64,000 bases of DNA. Source: Geosiphon pyriformis. Its lineage: Eukaryota; Glomeromycota; Glomeromycetes; Archaeosporales; Geosiphonaceae. Below are positions 37,741-50,400 of this stretch, piece after piece. Below the pieces are notes generated by a model. That model saw only the letters and a list, made by a program, of their open reading frames with translations, was not told the origin of the DNA and searched no databases. Numbering within the stretch: position 1 is the first letter of the stretch; every line of letters starts with the position of its first letter. The translations under genes and the position numbers were made by a program. The stretch is taken from positions 432,009 through 496,008 of the forward strand of contig JAAOMT010000627.1 in the NCBI GenBank assembly GCA_016748015.1, given 5' to 3'.

Positions 37741-38040
37741 TGGCAGACGATTAAATATAATTGATCGCTGAGACATAGAAATATGTACCAATATCTTTGC
37801 GTCTCGGAGTTATTTATTTTCTAATATCTGATATCACATCCAACTTTTGCTTTTCTCTCTTTCACTCGTATTGCCCGTTAACTTCAAAAAACTTTCCTTC
37901 CTTCACGAACCTTTTAAACTACCATTAACTTAACTTTGCCACACTTTAAACCTTTCATTTTTCAGCCTAAAGAGATACCCGTGCTTCATACCTTTGGCAT
38001 CTAAAGACCTTTCTGATCACTTTTGATCCAGACAAAGGGC

Positions 38041-38801
38041 ATGAGTCATAACAGTGAACAAGTTGATGGGGTTACTGATACTAATAATACTAACTTAGAT
38101 ACTTTCTCCTCTGACATTGCAACTTCAAATACTGAAAGTTCGGCAAGCGATCAGGAAAACACATTCCGTGGAGATCTGATTGTGTCGTTGCCCACGCCCT
38201 ACACACACTCAGAGCAAGACTCAGCAGTAGTTATGGGAGGAGACAAACCAGATGAGGCTTTTACGGAGGTTAGGCTTACCTTGTTGCTGGTTTCAGGCAA
38301 ACGACACACCTTTAAGTGTAAGCCTACCGACATAGTAGGAACAGTAAAGAAGCGCGTATTTGATAACTGGCCTAAAGGTAACTTTTAATTGTAAAAGGCT
38401 TCCATTTTTTCGTCAACAACTAAGCCGATATAATGCCCGGAATTCTTATGTTCAACGATAGAGTGGGCTGATGAAACTCCTGCAGCAGTCTCAAATCTTA
38501 AAATAGTTCATCTTGGGCGATTTTTGGAAGACGGATCGACGCTTGAATGTAAGCTTGAAAGTTATTAGCAGAATTATAAAACAAATAATAACAATAACAT
38601 CTTTTAAAGCAAATAAAATAGAGGCAGGACAAAATATAATTGCGCATTTGATAATTAAAAATGTATTATCACCGGATGCAGATGGTATGAATTTTGGAGA
38701 ATATTTTTCATACATTAAATTTTTTAATAAAAACCTTGAATTCGCTTACAGATCCAAAATCCACTGACAATGCTCCAAAGTGTCAGTGCACTATACTGTG
38801 A
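38041..38801 (+). CDS. UBL3/MUB-like membrane-anchored ubiquitin-fold protein, 4 exons
   Basis: Exons 38041–38377, 38462–38548, 38610–38684 and 38752–38801 (GT–AG introns of 84, 61 and 67 bp; phases 1, 1, 1) give 182 residues. Residues 1–75 are Ser/Asn/Asp-rich and probably disordered. Residues 77–165 form a ubiquitin fold with UBL3 hallmarks: LLLVSGKRHTFKCKP, VFDNWPKEWADETP, LKIVHLGRFLEDGSTLE and AGQNIIAHLII. The C-terminus is KCQCTIL: a CAAX box CTIL (Leu at X favours geranylgeranylation) with a second Cys that could be palmitoylated. Family members sit on the plasma or vesicle membrane and recruit E2 enzymes or sort cargo into vesicles. The upstream 250 bp is pyrimidine-rich; no clear TATA. 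The gene is convergent with the PIH1 gene. The exon model is mine and in phase throughout. Confidence 0.9.
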
Positions 38802-38930
38802 TTACCCTGTGGGGAAGAAAGTGACAAATAGAACTCTTAGGGTTCGACTACAATTTTCCAACGCATTGCCAGCCCAGCCTTTTTTGTATTTCAAGGACTA
38901 GGGATATTTGAAATTGCATCAAGGGTCTGG
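38802..38930. other. 3' flank of the UBL3-like gene
   Basis: Ordinary-composition DNA after the TGA, presumably 3' UTR. No motif beyond A/T-rich runs. Confidence 0.4.
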
Positions 38931-39370
38931 CTAGTATAACAAGAACATTCGCCACCATCTTTCGTCATTGATTTTTAAAATCTCGGAAATATGATCAACA
39001 TCATTTGAAGGTGTGTCGTTAATTAGCCTCTTTGTAGTCAGGAGAGAGGAATATTCATCCACCTAAAAAAAAACAAATGCGACTGATCCCTAGCACGAAT
39101 ATTCTTGACGCATTTTATAATACAAGCAACTACTCATTTAATTTCGGCAATTTTCATTTTTCTTGCAATAGGCAGCTTTATAAGAATTTTACCAATCATG
39201 GACTCTATGATGTATTCTGAATCATTTACCAAAGTAAAGCCTTAATCTGTAAGTCCTCCAGAATTAAAAGCCCCTGTACATTTTTCAATGCTTTAACTCC
39301 TCAAATATTTCAAAAAAAAGTATACTTGTTCTTTCATTGATTAAATATGGTCGATGCCCAAATTCATGGC
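38931..39370 (-). pseudogene. Decayed coding fragment between the two convergent genes
   Basis: On the minus strand three coding-like pieces occur in changing frames: GHRPYLINERTSILFFEI (39360–39290), FTLVNDSEYIIESMIGKI to MKIAEIK (39240–39137), and VDEYSSLLTTKRLIND to ERWWRMFLLY (39062–38931). A T-run plus AG (TTTTTTTTTAG, 39074–39063 reversed) looks like an intron acceptor before the last piece. However, the preceding piece ends in TGA with a poor donor, and TAA at 39243–39241 breaks the middle. Another frame continues past the last stop (SQTLDAISNIPSP). It looks like the 3' part of a dead gene. I do not recognise the family. It starts 4 bp below the stop of the PIH1 gene. Confidence 0.5.
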
Positions 39371-39374
39371 TTTC

Positions 39375-40670
39375 TCAATCACCGCTTGCCTGAATCTCGG
39401 CTTTCACGACTAGTCTATTTTTCGATTTTATAAATTTGGCCTTTGCTGTTGAGATATCAACAGTAAATGGCAAACTTTTATCCAGCTGATAATATGAAGG
39501 AGCATAGAATATAACTCGAGACGATTCTATTTCTAATGTTGAGCTTGAAATTGATTGCTAACAATTTAAAATTAAAAAAATTCGTTAGAACAAGGATTAT
39601 CATAAGCTATTTTATTAATGTGTCATCAATCGAATTTACCATAGCTGGAATTTCAATGAAAATGAATGCGAGGGTTTTCCCGTTGATTTTTCGCTCTAAG
39701 AAGGAAACTGCTGGCTCAGGAGAGGAAGTCCCCATTTCCTTAATTTCAGTAATCATGGGTGATGGGCGATGAGATTCCGAAGATTTTGCTTTAACAGATT
39801 GAGTGGAAACCTCCTTAATAAAAGAAGGCTTCTTTTTCTCAAAATGAAGTGTAAAAATTTCCAGTTGGCCTTTGCATCGAGATTTGGGGAATGAAATATC
39901 TAATTTTCGTTTCAAAGTTTATAACTTAAGTTAGAGGATTAAAAATTTAACCCGAACCAAGAAAAATTAAATACATACTACGATCAAGCTGAAGGCCATG
40001 CTTTTCCTCAATATGTTCGATTGCGAGTTCAGTAACAAAAATCTTAAAGTCCGAATCCACTGTGGTTTTTTTGTATGGCTTCGTGTTCAACGCAGCATCA
40101 CAAACGAGATAATCGTTTCCGCCTTTCATATATACTTAAACAGTCAGTCTGAAGGATTGTTTGTAAATATAGGCTTAGGAATACTCGCCTCAACAAACCT
40201 CTATCTTTATCTTTCTTAAGACTACCAATCATGAAAGGTATTTGATATGTTACACCCTGTTCTGCATTCAAAGCAGATATGATTTCTTTCTCAGTTGCTG
40301 CTGGAGGTTCAGGAACCTTATCCGAATAGCAAACATTGATGAGGAATTTTAAACCGGCTGGAAATTGGTCCGTTTCCGCCTTTGAAACGCTAGTTTTCAC
40401 TACATATCCTGGTTTAGGCTCGAATTTTAGGACTCCCTTCTCCTGCTCAGTAGTGTTTTTTTTCAGCTGTACTCCTAATGATTCTGGATTTTGAGAAATT
40501 TGTGCAGAAAGCTCTTCCCAAAGACGAGCTTCTTCTGACAGTTTGGTTTCAGATTCTTTCAAAGAGTGAGCTTTGAGATCAAATAACGAAGGTAAAGACG
40601 TTGATTCAGTGTTATCAAAATCTAAATCTAGTTTCGACGTTTTAATATTCATAGTTCTTGTGAAGGTCAT
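39375..40670 (-). CDS. PIH1 domain protein (PIH1D1/Nop17-like), 4 exons
   Basis: Exons 40670–40199, 40122–39982, 39899–39640 and 39557–39375 (GT–AG introns of 76, 82 and 82 bp) give 351 residues ending ASGD with TGA. Residues 78–210 are the PIH1 N-terminal domain (LKFEPKPGYVVKTSV, LKFLINVCYSDKVPEPP, TYQIPFMIGSLKKDKD, GGNDYLVCDAALN, HIEEKHGLQL). Residues 285–348 form a CS-like C-terminal domain (TLEIESSRVIFYAPSYYQLD, LPFTVDISTAKAKF, LVVKAEI). PIH1D1/Nop17 links HSP90 and RUVBL1/2 in the R2TP co-chaperone that assembles snoRNPs and PIKK kinases. A second Met at residue 7 is an alternative start. Which PIH1 paralogue it is rests on the domain pair only. No odd residues seen. Confidence 0.9.
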
Positions 40671-41072
40671 AATGGGTACCGTTTGATTGGGTATTGTTTA
40701 CCCTAGATACCCTCATTCTACTTCAAAATGTTAGTTTACAGAATTTTAAGACAAATTTGTTATATATTCATATTGTTTATAATTAGAAAAGTTTATTATG
40801 TGGTTTGTTTTCTAATAATTACATATCTATTTTGTAAACATCTTATTTATTTTATGATTTTTATATTTATTTTAGTTTTTTTAATTACTATATTTGTTTT
40901 AAATATTCAGAATTTTTGAATTATTTATTAATAATTTAAGTTTATAATTTTTAAAATCATGTTTTTTTTCATTATAATTTTTAATCAAAACCAAATTTCT
41001 GAAAAAGCTGTATTTCAAAAAAAAAGTTTGTTGTTAAAGAAATAGTTTTTCTTATTTTTTTTTCCTTTTTTT
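40671..41072. other. Short promoter flank, then A+T-rich DNA
   Basis: The first 60 bp upstream of the PIH1 gene have normal composition (TACC/GGTA repeats). From 40730 the DNA becomes A/T-rich with no recognisable gene; it may be the 5' part of the LINE remnant that follows. Confidence 0.45.
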
Positions 41073-42782
41073 TTGGTTATTTTATTTAACACACTTTTTT
41101 TCATTGTAATAAAACTAGTAAACTCTTTTACTGATGGTTTTGGTTCTGGTTTGGCTAGTTTAAAGACTTATTTAGGCACTAAAAAGAAATATATAGAGAA
41201 TATTTACTCTTATGATATATTTTATAAAAAGCCAAAAAAATTTGATGCTAGTTGTAATATAATTAATTCATCTGCTGGTTTTTGAGTTTGGAAAATATTG
41301 AGAGCTCTAATATGAAACTTATAATATCTTAAAAAAGCAAAATAGATAATAAAGCAATTAATATTAACAATTTGTTAAACATAGAGAATATAAAAAATAT
41401 ACTTATTAAAAATACTAATTATACAGATTTAGATATTTTAATAATTAATAAAAATATGAACAATATTATACTTAAAAAGACTTGTACTTAAATATATATA
41501 TTGAATTATCTGTTAAAAGTTTTTTTATTTGATATTTAAGTAATAATAATAATATTTTAATGTTTTTATTACTTAAATTTATTGGCTTTAAGCAATTGTT
41601 GTTGGTTAAATTATATGTTTTAAATAAATAAAATTTTAATTTAATAAAATTTTTCATGTTAAACATTGAATTATTTGTTGTATTTGACAAAACTTTTAGC
41701 AATAAGCTAATAATTATAAAAAAAATTTTTTATCATATTAATGATTTTAAAAAAACATTAACTCTTTTAAAATTCTCAAAAATCATTAAATTATTTTTTA
41801 TATCTGAATTTAGTTTTAAAAAGATTAAAAAAATGGTTATTAATAAGAAAATTATAATAAATAATAATAATAAAAAGATAAATATTCATACAGATTAAGA
41901 AATAATTATCAAAAAAAATTTTATCAATTTTTCTAAATTGGCTATAATATTGGTTTTTTTTAAATTTAATAAAATTATATTAATTAAGATACAGCTTATT
42001 GATCTTTAATAAAAAACTCTAATTGAATTTAAATCTGCTAAAATTACCAATTTAATTACAATTAAATAATTAGTTTTTATAAGAAAAAATTTTGTGTATG
42101 TAGTTAAAACTGTTAATAATAAACAAATATGGATCTTTAAAAATTATTATTGAATCTTATTATACATATTGTTAGTTAATATAAGTGTTTATAATTTCTC
42201 TAAGCTGTTAATATTTTATGATAAAAAAATTTGTTTTATTAATTGTAATTCAAGTACATATAAGCAGAACAAATGTATTGTTATTTGTTTTGCTAATAAA
42301 ACATTAAAAAAGACTGTTATTAATTTTATTTTAGTTTTTATATATGTAAACTTGCACTAAATTAGTCTGTTCTTGGCTGTTTATGCTTAATGTAAACAAT
42401 TTAATCATATTTTAAATATGTGTTTATCTGATAAAAATTCAGGTAATTGTAATAAAAAATTAGTTATCTTCTAAAATCAAATATATTTGGTTAACATATA
42501 TAAAAAGAAACAGACACCAATTGCTTATTTAGTTTTTTTTGGTAGCAAAACATAAGTAGAAGTTGTTAGTAGTCTTTTATTTTTTTTTTGTATAATAGTT
42601 TTCTGAAAATTGGTTTTTTTTGGAAATAAAGTTTTTTTTGTTAATTATAATAGAAGTATATAATAAGTTTACTATTTTTAAGTACAGTCTTATTAATTTC
42701 AAAAAGTAATTTAGTAAGTTGACTAAAAATTTGGATATATTTGAACTAATAATTTTTTAATCAAGCTCTAAATATTAGTTAT
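41073..42782 (+). pseudogene. LINE ORF1 remnant on the + strand
   Basis: Pieces in one orientation: NSFTDGFGSGLASLKTYLG, YSYDIFYKKPKKFDASC (41160–41250), TFSNKLIIIKKIFYHINDF (41690–41755), and an RRM-like part near 41880–42120. Further pieces are LLVNISVYNFSKLLIFYDKK, CFINCNSS and a CCHC-like knuckle (CKQFNHILNMC, about 42390–42425). It ends KKKQTPIAYLVFFGSKT near 42550. The layout resembles the minus-strand ORF1 at 45970–44378. Many stops; the copy is A+T rich. The sequence is cut at 42782 by the probable solo LTR. Confidence 0.6.
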
Positions 42783-43650
42783 TGTTATAATTTAAAAATT
42801 TAGCAAAAGAATTATAAAATAATATAAATTATTCAATCATAATATAGCACAATAATAATTTTAGAAAGATAATGATTAACATAATAGCAAGTACCATCTT
42901 GCAATAATAGCAAGCACTAGTTTACAATAGTGACCAACATCAACTGATCATAATGGTAAACACCAGATTGAAATACCAAAAAAAAAGTATTATAATGTGT
43001 TTTTTCATAAAACTACAAACATATATATATATATAATAGCTTTAATATTAAGAAAAACAACAAAATCATAAAACAAATCATAAAAACAAGTTTATTTAAC
43101 AGTTTTATTTTAATTATCTTCTAATTTTTATTTTAAAAATAAATATTCACAAAAATAAATATTCAAAAACAAATAAAAAAAAAATTAAAAACTAAATAAT
43201 CACAATTTAAAGTATTAAAAAACTTATTTGTATTATTTATTGAATAAAACTATTATTTATTAACTGAATTTCTTGAAAAAATAATCCTTAATTAAGATTA
43301 TTTATGTTGTTACTAATTGATAAAAGCTTTATTGTAAAAATTAAGAAAAGTACTAAAGGCCATTAACATTCCATGTTTCTAGATTAAAAAAACACATTAA
43401 ACAATTGTAAGAATAGTTTTAGAGAAGACTTCAAACAGTAGATAAATTTCAGTTTAATCTTTGAAAAGAAGTACATAAATATACACAACAATTAGGAATT
43501 GAAAAATAACTTATATTATAATATTAAAGAGAAAGTCTTTAGTATAACAGTAATATTATCACACAAATAGAATTAAGGAACTCATAAAAGACTAATTGCA
43601 ATTAAAACAAAATATTGGCAATTAAATATACCAAAAAAATTATTTCAGAC
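42783..43650 (+). repeat. Probable solo LTR of the Gypsy C family
   Basis: Reads as a transition-mutated copy of the C LTR in the opposite orientation: TGTTATAATTTAAAAATTT at 42783 versus TGTTACAGTTCAAGAATTT. Degenerate 23-bp units at about 42890–42950 are followed by a TA run at 43021. A long block (43360–43640: ATTAACATTCCATGTTTCTA, ACACATTAAACAATTG, ATTGCAATTAAAACAAAATA) matches in order. No internal sequence flanks it. TTAT at 42779–42782 and 43651–43654 may be the target duplication, but in such DNA it could be chance. Confidence 0.75.
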
Positions 43651-45968
43651 TTATTTTTATTGAAATCTCCACCCAAAACCACAAAAGTGCTAAAGTTAAT
43701 AGCTTTGGCAATAAAAAAGTTAATTATTGAAGTCTAATCAAATCTAGCTTCAGTGAAAACACCAGCATATAAACCTAAAATTGTAACTAAAAGCTTGCCC
43801 TTAAAGAGAAGTTGCACTAAAATAACACAATTAAGAATCTTTTTTATCTTAGAAACATAACAAGCCAATAAATCATTCATAATAATAGCAACCCCGATAC
43901 CAAGAAAATTTTTTCCAAACCAGATGTAAAAATTTGTACTCACTTAAACTTATTTGCAATCCAAAGTTTAATATTAGACTTCAACTTTGTTTTTGTTATA
44001 AAAAAACCATGATATTTAAATCTAAATACCAATAAACAATGTCTTTCTGCTTAACAGAAACATTTAAACCTCTAATATTACAAGTAGTAAATTTCCATAC
44101 CAGATTTGTTATTAAGAAAAAAAATCTTTTACACTTAAGCTAAAATTGTCTGCTTTGGCCATTAGATCTATAATAATAACCAACAAATTGTTCATGTTTT
44201 TTTCAACTTTAAAACGACTAATTGATCAAAAACTACTACTTTCATAACAGTCTTATTACTAATAGCTGCATTCAAACTCTCACTTATTACTATATTTATT
44301 CTTTGATTCTGTAATAAAAAAATTATTAACAGCTAATTTTCAGAATTAGGCTGAAAAACTATTGGTTTGAATGTGTCTTATTTCTTAACCAGCTTATTAA
44401 CTTGCTCTGTAAGACTGTTAAAACTGTGCTCAAAGGTGGCAAACCTATTATTCATATCTACAAAAACCAGCAAAAAAGGCTTTATCTTTAAAAAGGAGCC
44501 AAAATTTAATAAATTGTTATGCATAAAAAGAAAAGAAAAAGACTTACCAGCAATCTTAGTCCAAAAAATACTACCAAAAGCTATTGGATAAACAACAAAT
44601 ACTAAGTGTTTGGCATAAATGATAGCCAATTTGTTTTTATCTAAGTCCAATAATGTCTTATGAGAAAAATGACCAGAAAAAAAATTTTCATTTACAAAAC
44701 AGCCTAAAAATATATGACCTAAATTCTCATACTTTGTATATTTGGCAAATTTTAGATAAGACCAATGTAAATTGACATTTCTTAATATTAGTGTAGTTAT
44801 CATAACAACATCTAATAATTTGGCAAAGTTAAAACAAACAATTGCATATCTGGCTTAAATATATATAATCAGATAACAATTGATGACACATGTTTTCTCA
44901 CCTACCAAAATAATGTAATTCCAAATATTATGTGTATTAATTTCTACTGGCAGAATATATAGCAGTGCCCTATTATAGTTTTTTGTATTTTATAATTCTT
45001 TGTCTTTATTAGTTTTAGTAATATGTACAGTATCTTTCTCAATTAAAACAAACTATTTAGTTATGACTAAATCAGCATAATCTAATTGCTTAAATTCTAC
45101 TACAGTTTTTTGTTATAATTTCACCAATTGCATATTGACTGATTTAATTACTCCAAACTCAGATAGTACAATATATACAGCCTTAGATAATGTCTTAATT
45201 GGAATTTTTTTTACAACCACAGCCCAATCTAAATGTTTAGCAGATTTTTTGAGATTGGTATTTACTAAGATTATCACATTTTTTGCTATATTAGAAGTTT
45301 GAACCAAGCTTAATTCAAAAGTAAACATTGTTTTAATAATTCCAGTAAATTTTAAAAAAATAGAGGCCTCTCCCAAAACCATTGATTTTTGAAAACAATT
45401 TTTTAATTATTGTTAGCTTTTTCTAAGATAATTTCCTAACAACTTTATTCAGTTCAATATTTATAGTAAAAAATTTTCTAATAGAAATATTGGCCAAGTT
45501 TTTTAAAGAAAGAAAAAATATCAGAAGAACATTTAATAATATATCATCATCATTATTACTCAAAAAATCAATTTTTCTCAATGCTTTTTTGGTCTGTATT
45601 AATAAATTTTTAGATGTTTAATTAAAATCTCTTTCAGCAAAAACACCACCTTTATTATAATTAAAGCTGGTCTCTTTAATTAAACACTTCTCTTTTATGT
45701 TAATACTGTCAGATTTAGTAGTATCACCAGTCTTAGAACTTTATAAATGATCACTTAATTTCTTAGCAAAAATTTTTCTGTTATTGACATTATCTTTTAA
45801 AGCATCTTCTTTTTTTTTCTTTCTAAAAAAAGCAGGTTTAACACTAATACTAGAGCCAGAATCTTTAAGAGTCTTTTTTATAATAGCAATATTAAGACCA
45901 ACAGTGGTCTTATAATTAAGCAAAAACAGTTTGAATTTATTGTACTGAATGTTAAAAACTTCTTTCAA
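43651..45968 (-). pseudogene. LINE remnant: ORF1 and endonuclease start
   Basis: Minus strand. ORF1 from about 45968 contains KKKKEDALKDNVNNRK (45840–45780). An RRM-like part at 45382–45113 has HLDWAVVVKKIPIKTLSK and VLSEFGVIKSVNMQLVKL. A knuckle region at 44800–44700 reads FAKYTKYENLGHIFLGC (Cys to Tyr twice), and the C-terminal part is at 44600–44378. The endonuclease start is at 43943–43660: GIGVAIIMNDLLACYV, VTILGLYAGVFTEARFD, VVLGGDFNKNKS. The element is cut at 43651. The longest open stretch has 141 codons. It is decayed but keeps more G+C than its neighbours. Confidence 0.7.
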
Positions 45969-46206
45969 AAAACTTTTTGACTTTTTTTGAAAATTTAGGA
46001 TAAAAAAGAGAAAAAAGTTTTTATATTTAGTTTTATAACTTAAAAAACTATTATATTAATTATTTTTAATAATTTAAATAATAATTAAACCTTTTTTTTT
46101 TAAATTAAATAAATTATAAATTTTAATTATAATTACAATTAAAAAAAATAGATTTTTAATTTTATTAAATATTTTATTTTAAATATTAATATTTTTTTTA
46201 TTAATA

Positions 46207-46760
46207 TTTAATGAGTATAACTTAATTATTATTTAGTATACAAAAACTAACTAAGTAAATCTAACTAAATATAGTTTATATATTTATTATATATAATTAG
46301 TTACTTAAGTCAATTAAAACAATACTATGTATTTATATAAATCTTTATATTATCACTAATACTTAAAAAAAATAAGTCTTATATAGTCTAAAACTAATAA
46401 TAAATAACTTAATAATATTAAGTAAACAAATAATTTTTACTAATATAAAACTAGATAAATTATAAAAAACTATAAACAATTTCTATATTACCAATTAGAC
46501 TACTTTTTTTATGTCTATTTTAAACTTTAATCTAAATAACTATAATTTATTATAATGTTTTTTAACCAATTAACAAACAAAATTAACTATTAATATAGTT
46601 TTTTTTCTATTATCAAAAATTAAAACTGTCTTATTAGTTTAGTTTTTAAAAACAAAACTTTTGTACAAGATTGTATAAATACCAATAGCTAAAATTTTCA
46701 ATAAAAAAATATATAATACCAAGGATAAAAAGAGAAAACAACTTCCTATTAATATTAATA
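46207..46760 (-). mobile_element. Decayed LINE 3' end
   Basis: The inverted LINE tail starts TTTAATGAGTATAACTTAAT at 46207 and continues with matches to 2700–3130 and 10070–10480 (for example TTTTTTATGTCTATTTTAAA at 46506 against 2939). It fades out by about 46760. Very A+T rich. Confidence 0.7.
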
Positions 46761-47440
46761 TTTTAATTATTACTGCAAAAAAAGTTAAATTTTATTAAAA
46801 AGCTTTTTTATTAAATAAATAATTTTATTTTAAAATTTAAAAATATTAAGAACATTAAATTTAAAATATTTTTAGTCAAAAGACCAACAAATAAGTTGAT
46901 TATACTAGTATTTACAACTTGTTTTTTTGCTTTTTTATTAGTATAACCAAAGTTAAGAATTAAAAAAAACTGAATTTTTTTGTATTTAAGTAAATTTTTG
47001 TACTTATTTTGTCTGTATTTATATTAGTAACTAATTTTATAAGTATTAAAAAAAGATTATTAACAGAAATAGTTTAATAAAAAATAATATAAGAAAAAAA
47101 AAGATATAATATTTTAGTTATTTTGCTATGGCCAAAAAGATTTTTTAACAGAAATTAAACATATATTTTAAAAAAATAATATAAAAACATATTTTTAAGA
47201 ATATAAATTTAATGATTATTTATTTTTTTATTGATTTAACTTTGATTTGTTATTATAAAGCTGTATAATAATTATTTTAATTCAAAAAATACATATGGAT
47301 TTACTTTTACAAAAAAAAGTTTTTAAAAGTATTACCATTAAAGAAAGTTATAAAATATTTATGTATTAATTAATAAAATAATATTTTCCTGTATCCAATC
47401 ATATGATTTTTTATATATATATGGTCTGTTTATTAGAAAC
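46761..47440. other. A+T-rich DNA before the PalA-like gene
   Basis: No gene or clear repeat end seen. Composition turns normal at about 47435, some 60 bp before the start codon, so any promoter of the next gene is short or A/T-rich. TATATATATATGG at 47413–47425 could serve as a TATA-like element. Confidence 0.5.
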
Positions 47441-47496
47441 GAGAACAACGCCAAAAATTATATTTCCCTCGCACTAGCTTGAGCCATATCGTAATA

Positions 47497-50400
47497 ATGG
47501 GGCTGCCAAATCTCGTTGTTGTATATTTCAAACGCACAGAACGCATTGCTCTCACACGTATACTTCGTGAATACATTCAGTTTTCATACTCTGAACATCC
47601 TGACGCCTATACTGATGACTTCCGTGTCCTCGATGAGTTAAGAGGCGATTGTGTGAATTTGGAAGTGCATCACAATGCTTTGAACCGACTTCTTAAGTAA
47701 GTTCTTTTAAACTTTCATGATCGATTTATCACTAATTTCATAATTTAATTTTTTTCTCAACTTAGATATTATGGACAATTGGTTTTTATAGGCTCGAAAT
47801 TCCCTATTGACGTAGGTTCGACCTCGACAGATAGCATATTCGAGGTAGTTATGCTCTTCTTTTCATCTAGGTTGCTCTCCATCTTTTAGGTGGGAATCGA
47901 ATTTCCTTGGTCACTTGCTTTTTCCGAGGACAAAAGGCTTAGTATGTTCTCGTGCATACGTTGATATCAAACACTCCCAAATCAAGGTTTTAACTTTCCT
48001 TCTTTCAGTTGCCCATAGAAATTTCTTTTACGAGAAAGCATGTGTTCTCTTCAACATTGGGGCTATGTACAGCCAACTAGGAGTTGCCGAAAATAGATTT
48101 ACTGCCGCTGGCGTCAAAAAAGCTAGTCAGCACTTTCAGGTGATTTCTGTAAATTTTTGCCTCATAAATTATTCCATTTATTTTAAAACTTTTCTAATCC
48201 CTCTTAAAGTGTGCAGCTGGTTGTTTTACCTATTTGAATGAAGTGATCATACCGGAAATGAGAATTCCACCTACGGTAGACATGTCTATAACTACATTAA
48301 ATGTATTAAGAAATGTTATGTTGGCACAAGCACAAGAATGTTTTTGGCAAAAGGCTGTAAATGGTTAGTAGACTATCGAGCAACATATTATCTATTTTCC
48401 TTGTACTTTTTCAATCAAAAGTTTCAATGTCACAATAGACAAGATGAAAGATGGGACCATCGCAAAATTGGCCGGTCAGGTTGCTGATTTTTACGAGACC
48501 GCCCATGAGCTGAGCGTCAATGATTCAAATGTTTCTCAATTATTAGGGCAGGTTAGTGGATGAATTACTTAATTAATTTTCAAATTCATAGTTACAGTTT
48601 TTATATTGCAATTAATCATTCGATTTATTACAGCAATTTATCACACATCTTCAAGGTAAATCTTGGCATTTTCTAGCCGGCTCTGAATTTCGGAAGTCAT
48701 CAGAAAATATCAGTCAAAATAAATATGGAGATGAGATTGCAAGATTAAAAGTAGCCGAATCTCTGATAAAAAGAGCATTGGGCCTCCAGAAAAATTTACG
48801 AGACTCGGTCATTAACGATTTGAAGGTCCCTATATAATAGCTTTTCTATTTCGTTCAATATTAAATAACTTTAAATTTTGCTTGGCCCTTCAGTTTAACC
48901 ATAAAATTTATTTTAGTCATTAGAAAAACCCATTAACGATAACCTTGTTCGCGCTGAGAAGGATAATGATCTCATATATCTTCACTCTATTCCCTCTGCG
49001 TCCTCATTACCTCCAATTGGGCGTGCCAAGATGGTAGAAGCCACTGTTCCACCAGAGGTCAAGGATCCAATTTCACTGATGAATGAGAGATCAATATTGG
49101 GTGAACCTTTATTTGTACAACTTGTACCTTTTGCAGTGCATCAGGCTATCAGCGTCTATTTTGATCGCAAAGATACCTTGGTGAGGGAAATTATTGGTCG
49201 CCTTTTGGAACTGACAAATACCTGCAAAAGGTAATTATCAGATTCCTGTTTTTTCCTTACTGCTTCTGAAAAGAGGGTATATCTCTTCATTCCTTTATTT
49301 TTTTAGCACACTCCAATCTCTGAAATTGCAAGGTGCTCTTGAGGCTCTAGAAGAACCCGTAGGCTTACCACCTACTTTAATCCAAAAATCCAATGAGGTA
49401 CGGCAAGCTGGTGGATTAGAAGTCTTAAAAGAGAAGCTTGAGAGAGTGCAAGAACTAGAGCACAACGATACTACTATCCTGGAGGAGGTAAATTAATGAT
49501 GCCCTACAAACGTTGATTAGATGAATTCTAATATATTATACTGTGCCAGGCTTTTGCTTTATTAGACCAAGAAATAGCAGAGGATGAAGAAATACGAGAA
49601 AAGTATGCAGAAAAATGGCAGCTTCCTCCATCTGATTCTGTAAATCAAGAACTTGTACAGCAAGGTGTCAAGTATCGCGATGTCCTAAATGCTGCGCGTA
49701 ATGGTGATCATATAATTGCGCGTAAACTAGAGGATTGGTCAACAATTATTGAATTGCTCAATGCTAGCCAGGTATCTAGTATATCGATTTTTCAAAAACA
49801 GGGTTAAACAGATGCCCTATTCTAACAGTTATATATGGAATTTGTAAACGATTTTTTAAGGATAAATTACTGCGTGCAGTGCCTGCAAGCACACAGACCT
49901 ATGATGATTCTAATTCTTGCGTGAGTCAACTTCGTGGTTTATACAATCAAGCCCAGCGTTTAATGAATGATCGGGAGGAACGAATTGCAGAAGTGCAGAA
50001 ATTTGGAAATTCTGATGATATAGGTAATTAATATTGAACGTGTAAAGATTTGAATCGACGGAACGTTTATAAACCCCTAATATTCATGTAATTCAGGGCC
50101 TGATCTTCGGAAAGAAGCCGCCAAAATCACGGCAAAGGGCATAGGAGTCAAGATCGAATCTGCGCACTTTGAAGACTTTTTCGCTCAACATTTGAATAAA
50201 TATGATCCCTATTTACAGCTAGTGAAATCAGAGACTGACACTCAAGAGAAACTTATAACTTCAATAGTAGTAAGTTCAGCTATAAGTTATCATTGCCATT
50301 CTCTTCAGTTCCTTTTAATAAATTTCGAAATTTTTATATAGGAAATAAATCAGCGGCTTTTGGAAACACGTCAACGATCAGATGCCGCCAATTTAGGACG

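Noticed and set aside
38513-38767. Separate small gene overlapping the UBL3-like gene
   Set aside because: Part of this frame is exon 3 of the UBL3-like gene; the rest is intron sequence, and splice phases fit only the four-exon model.
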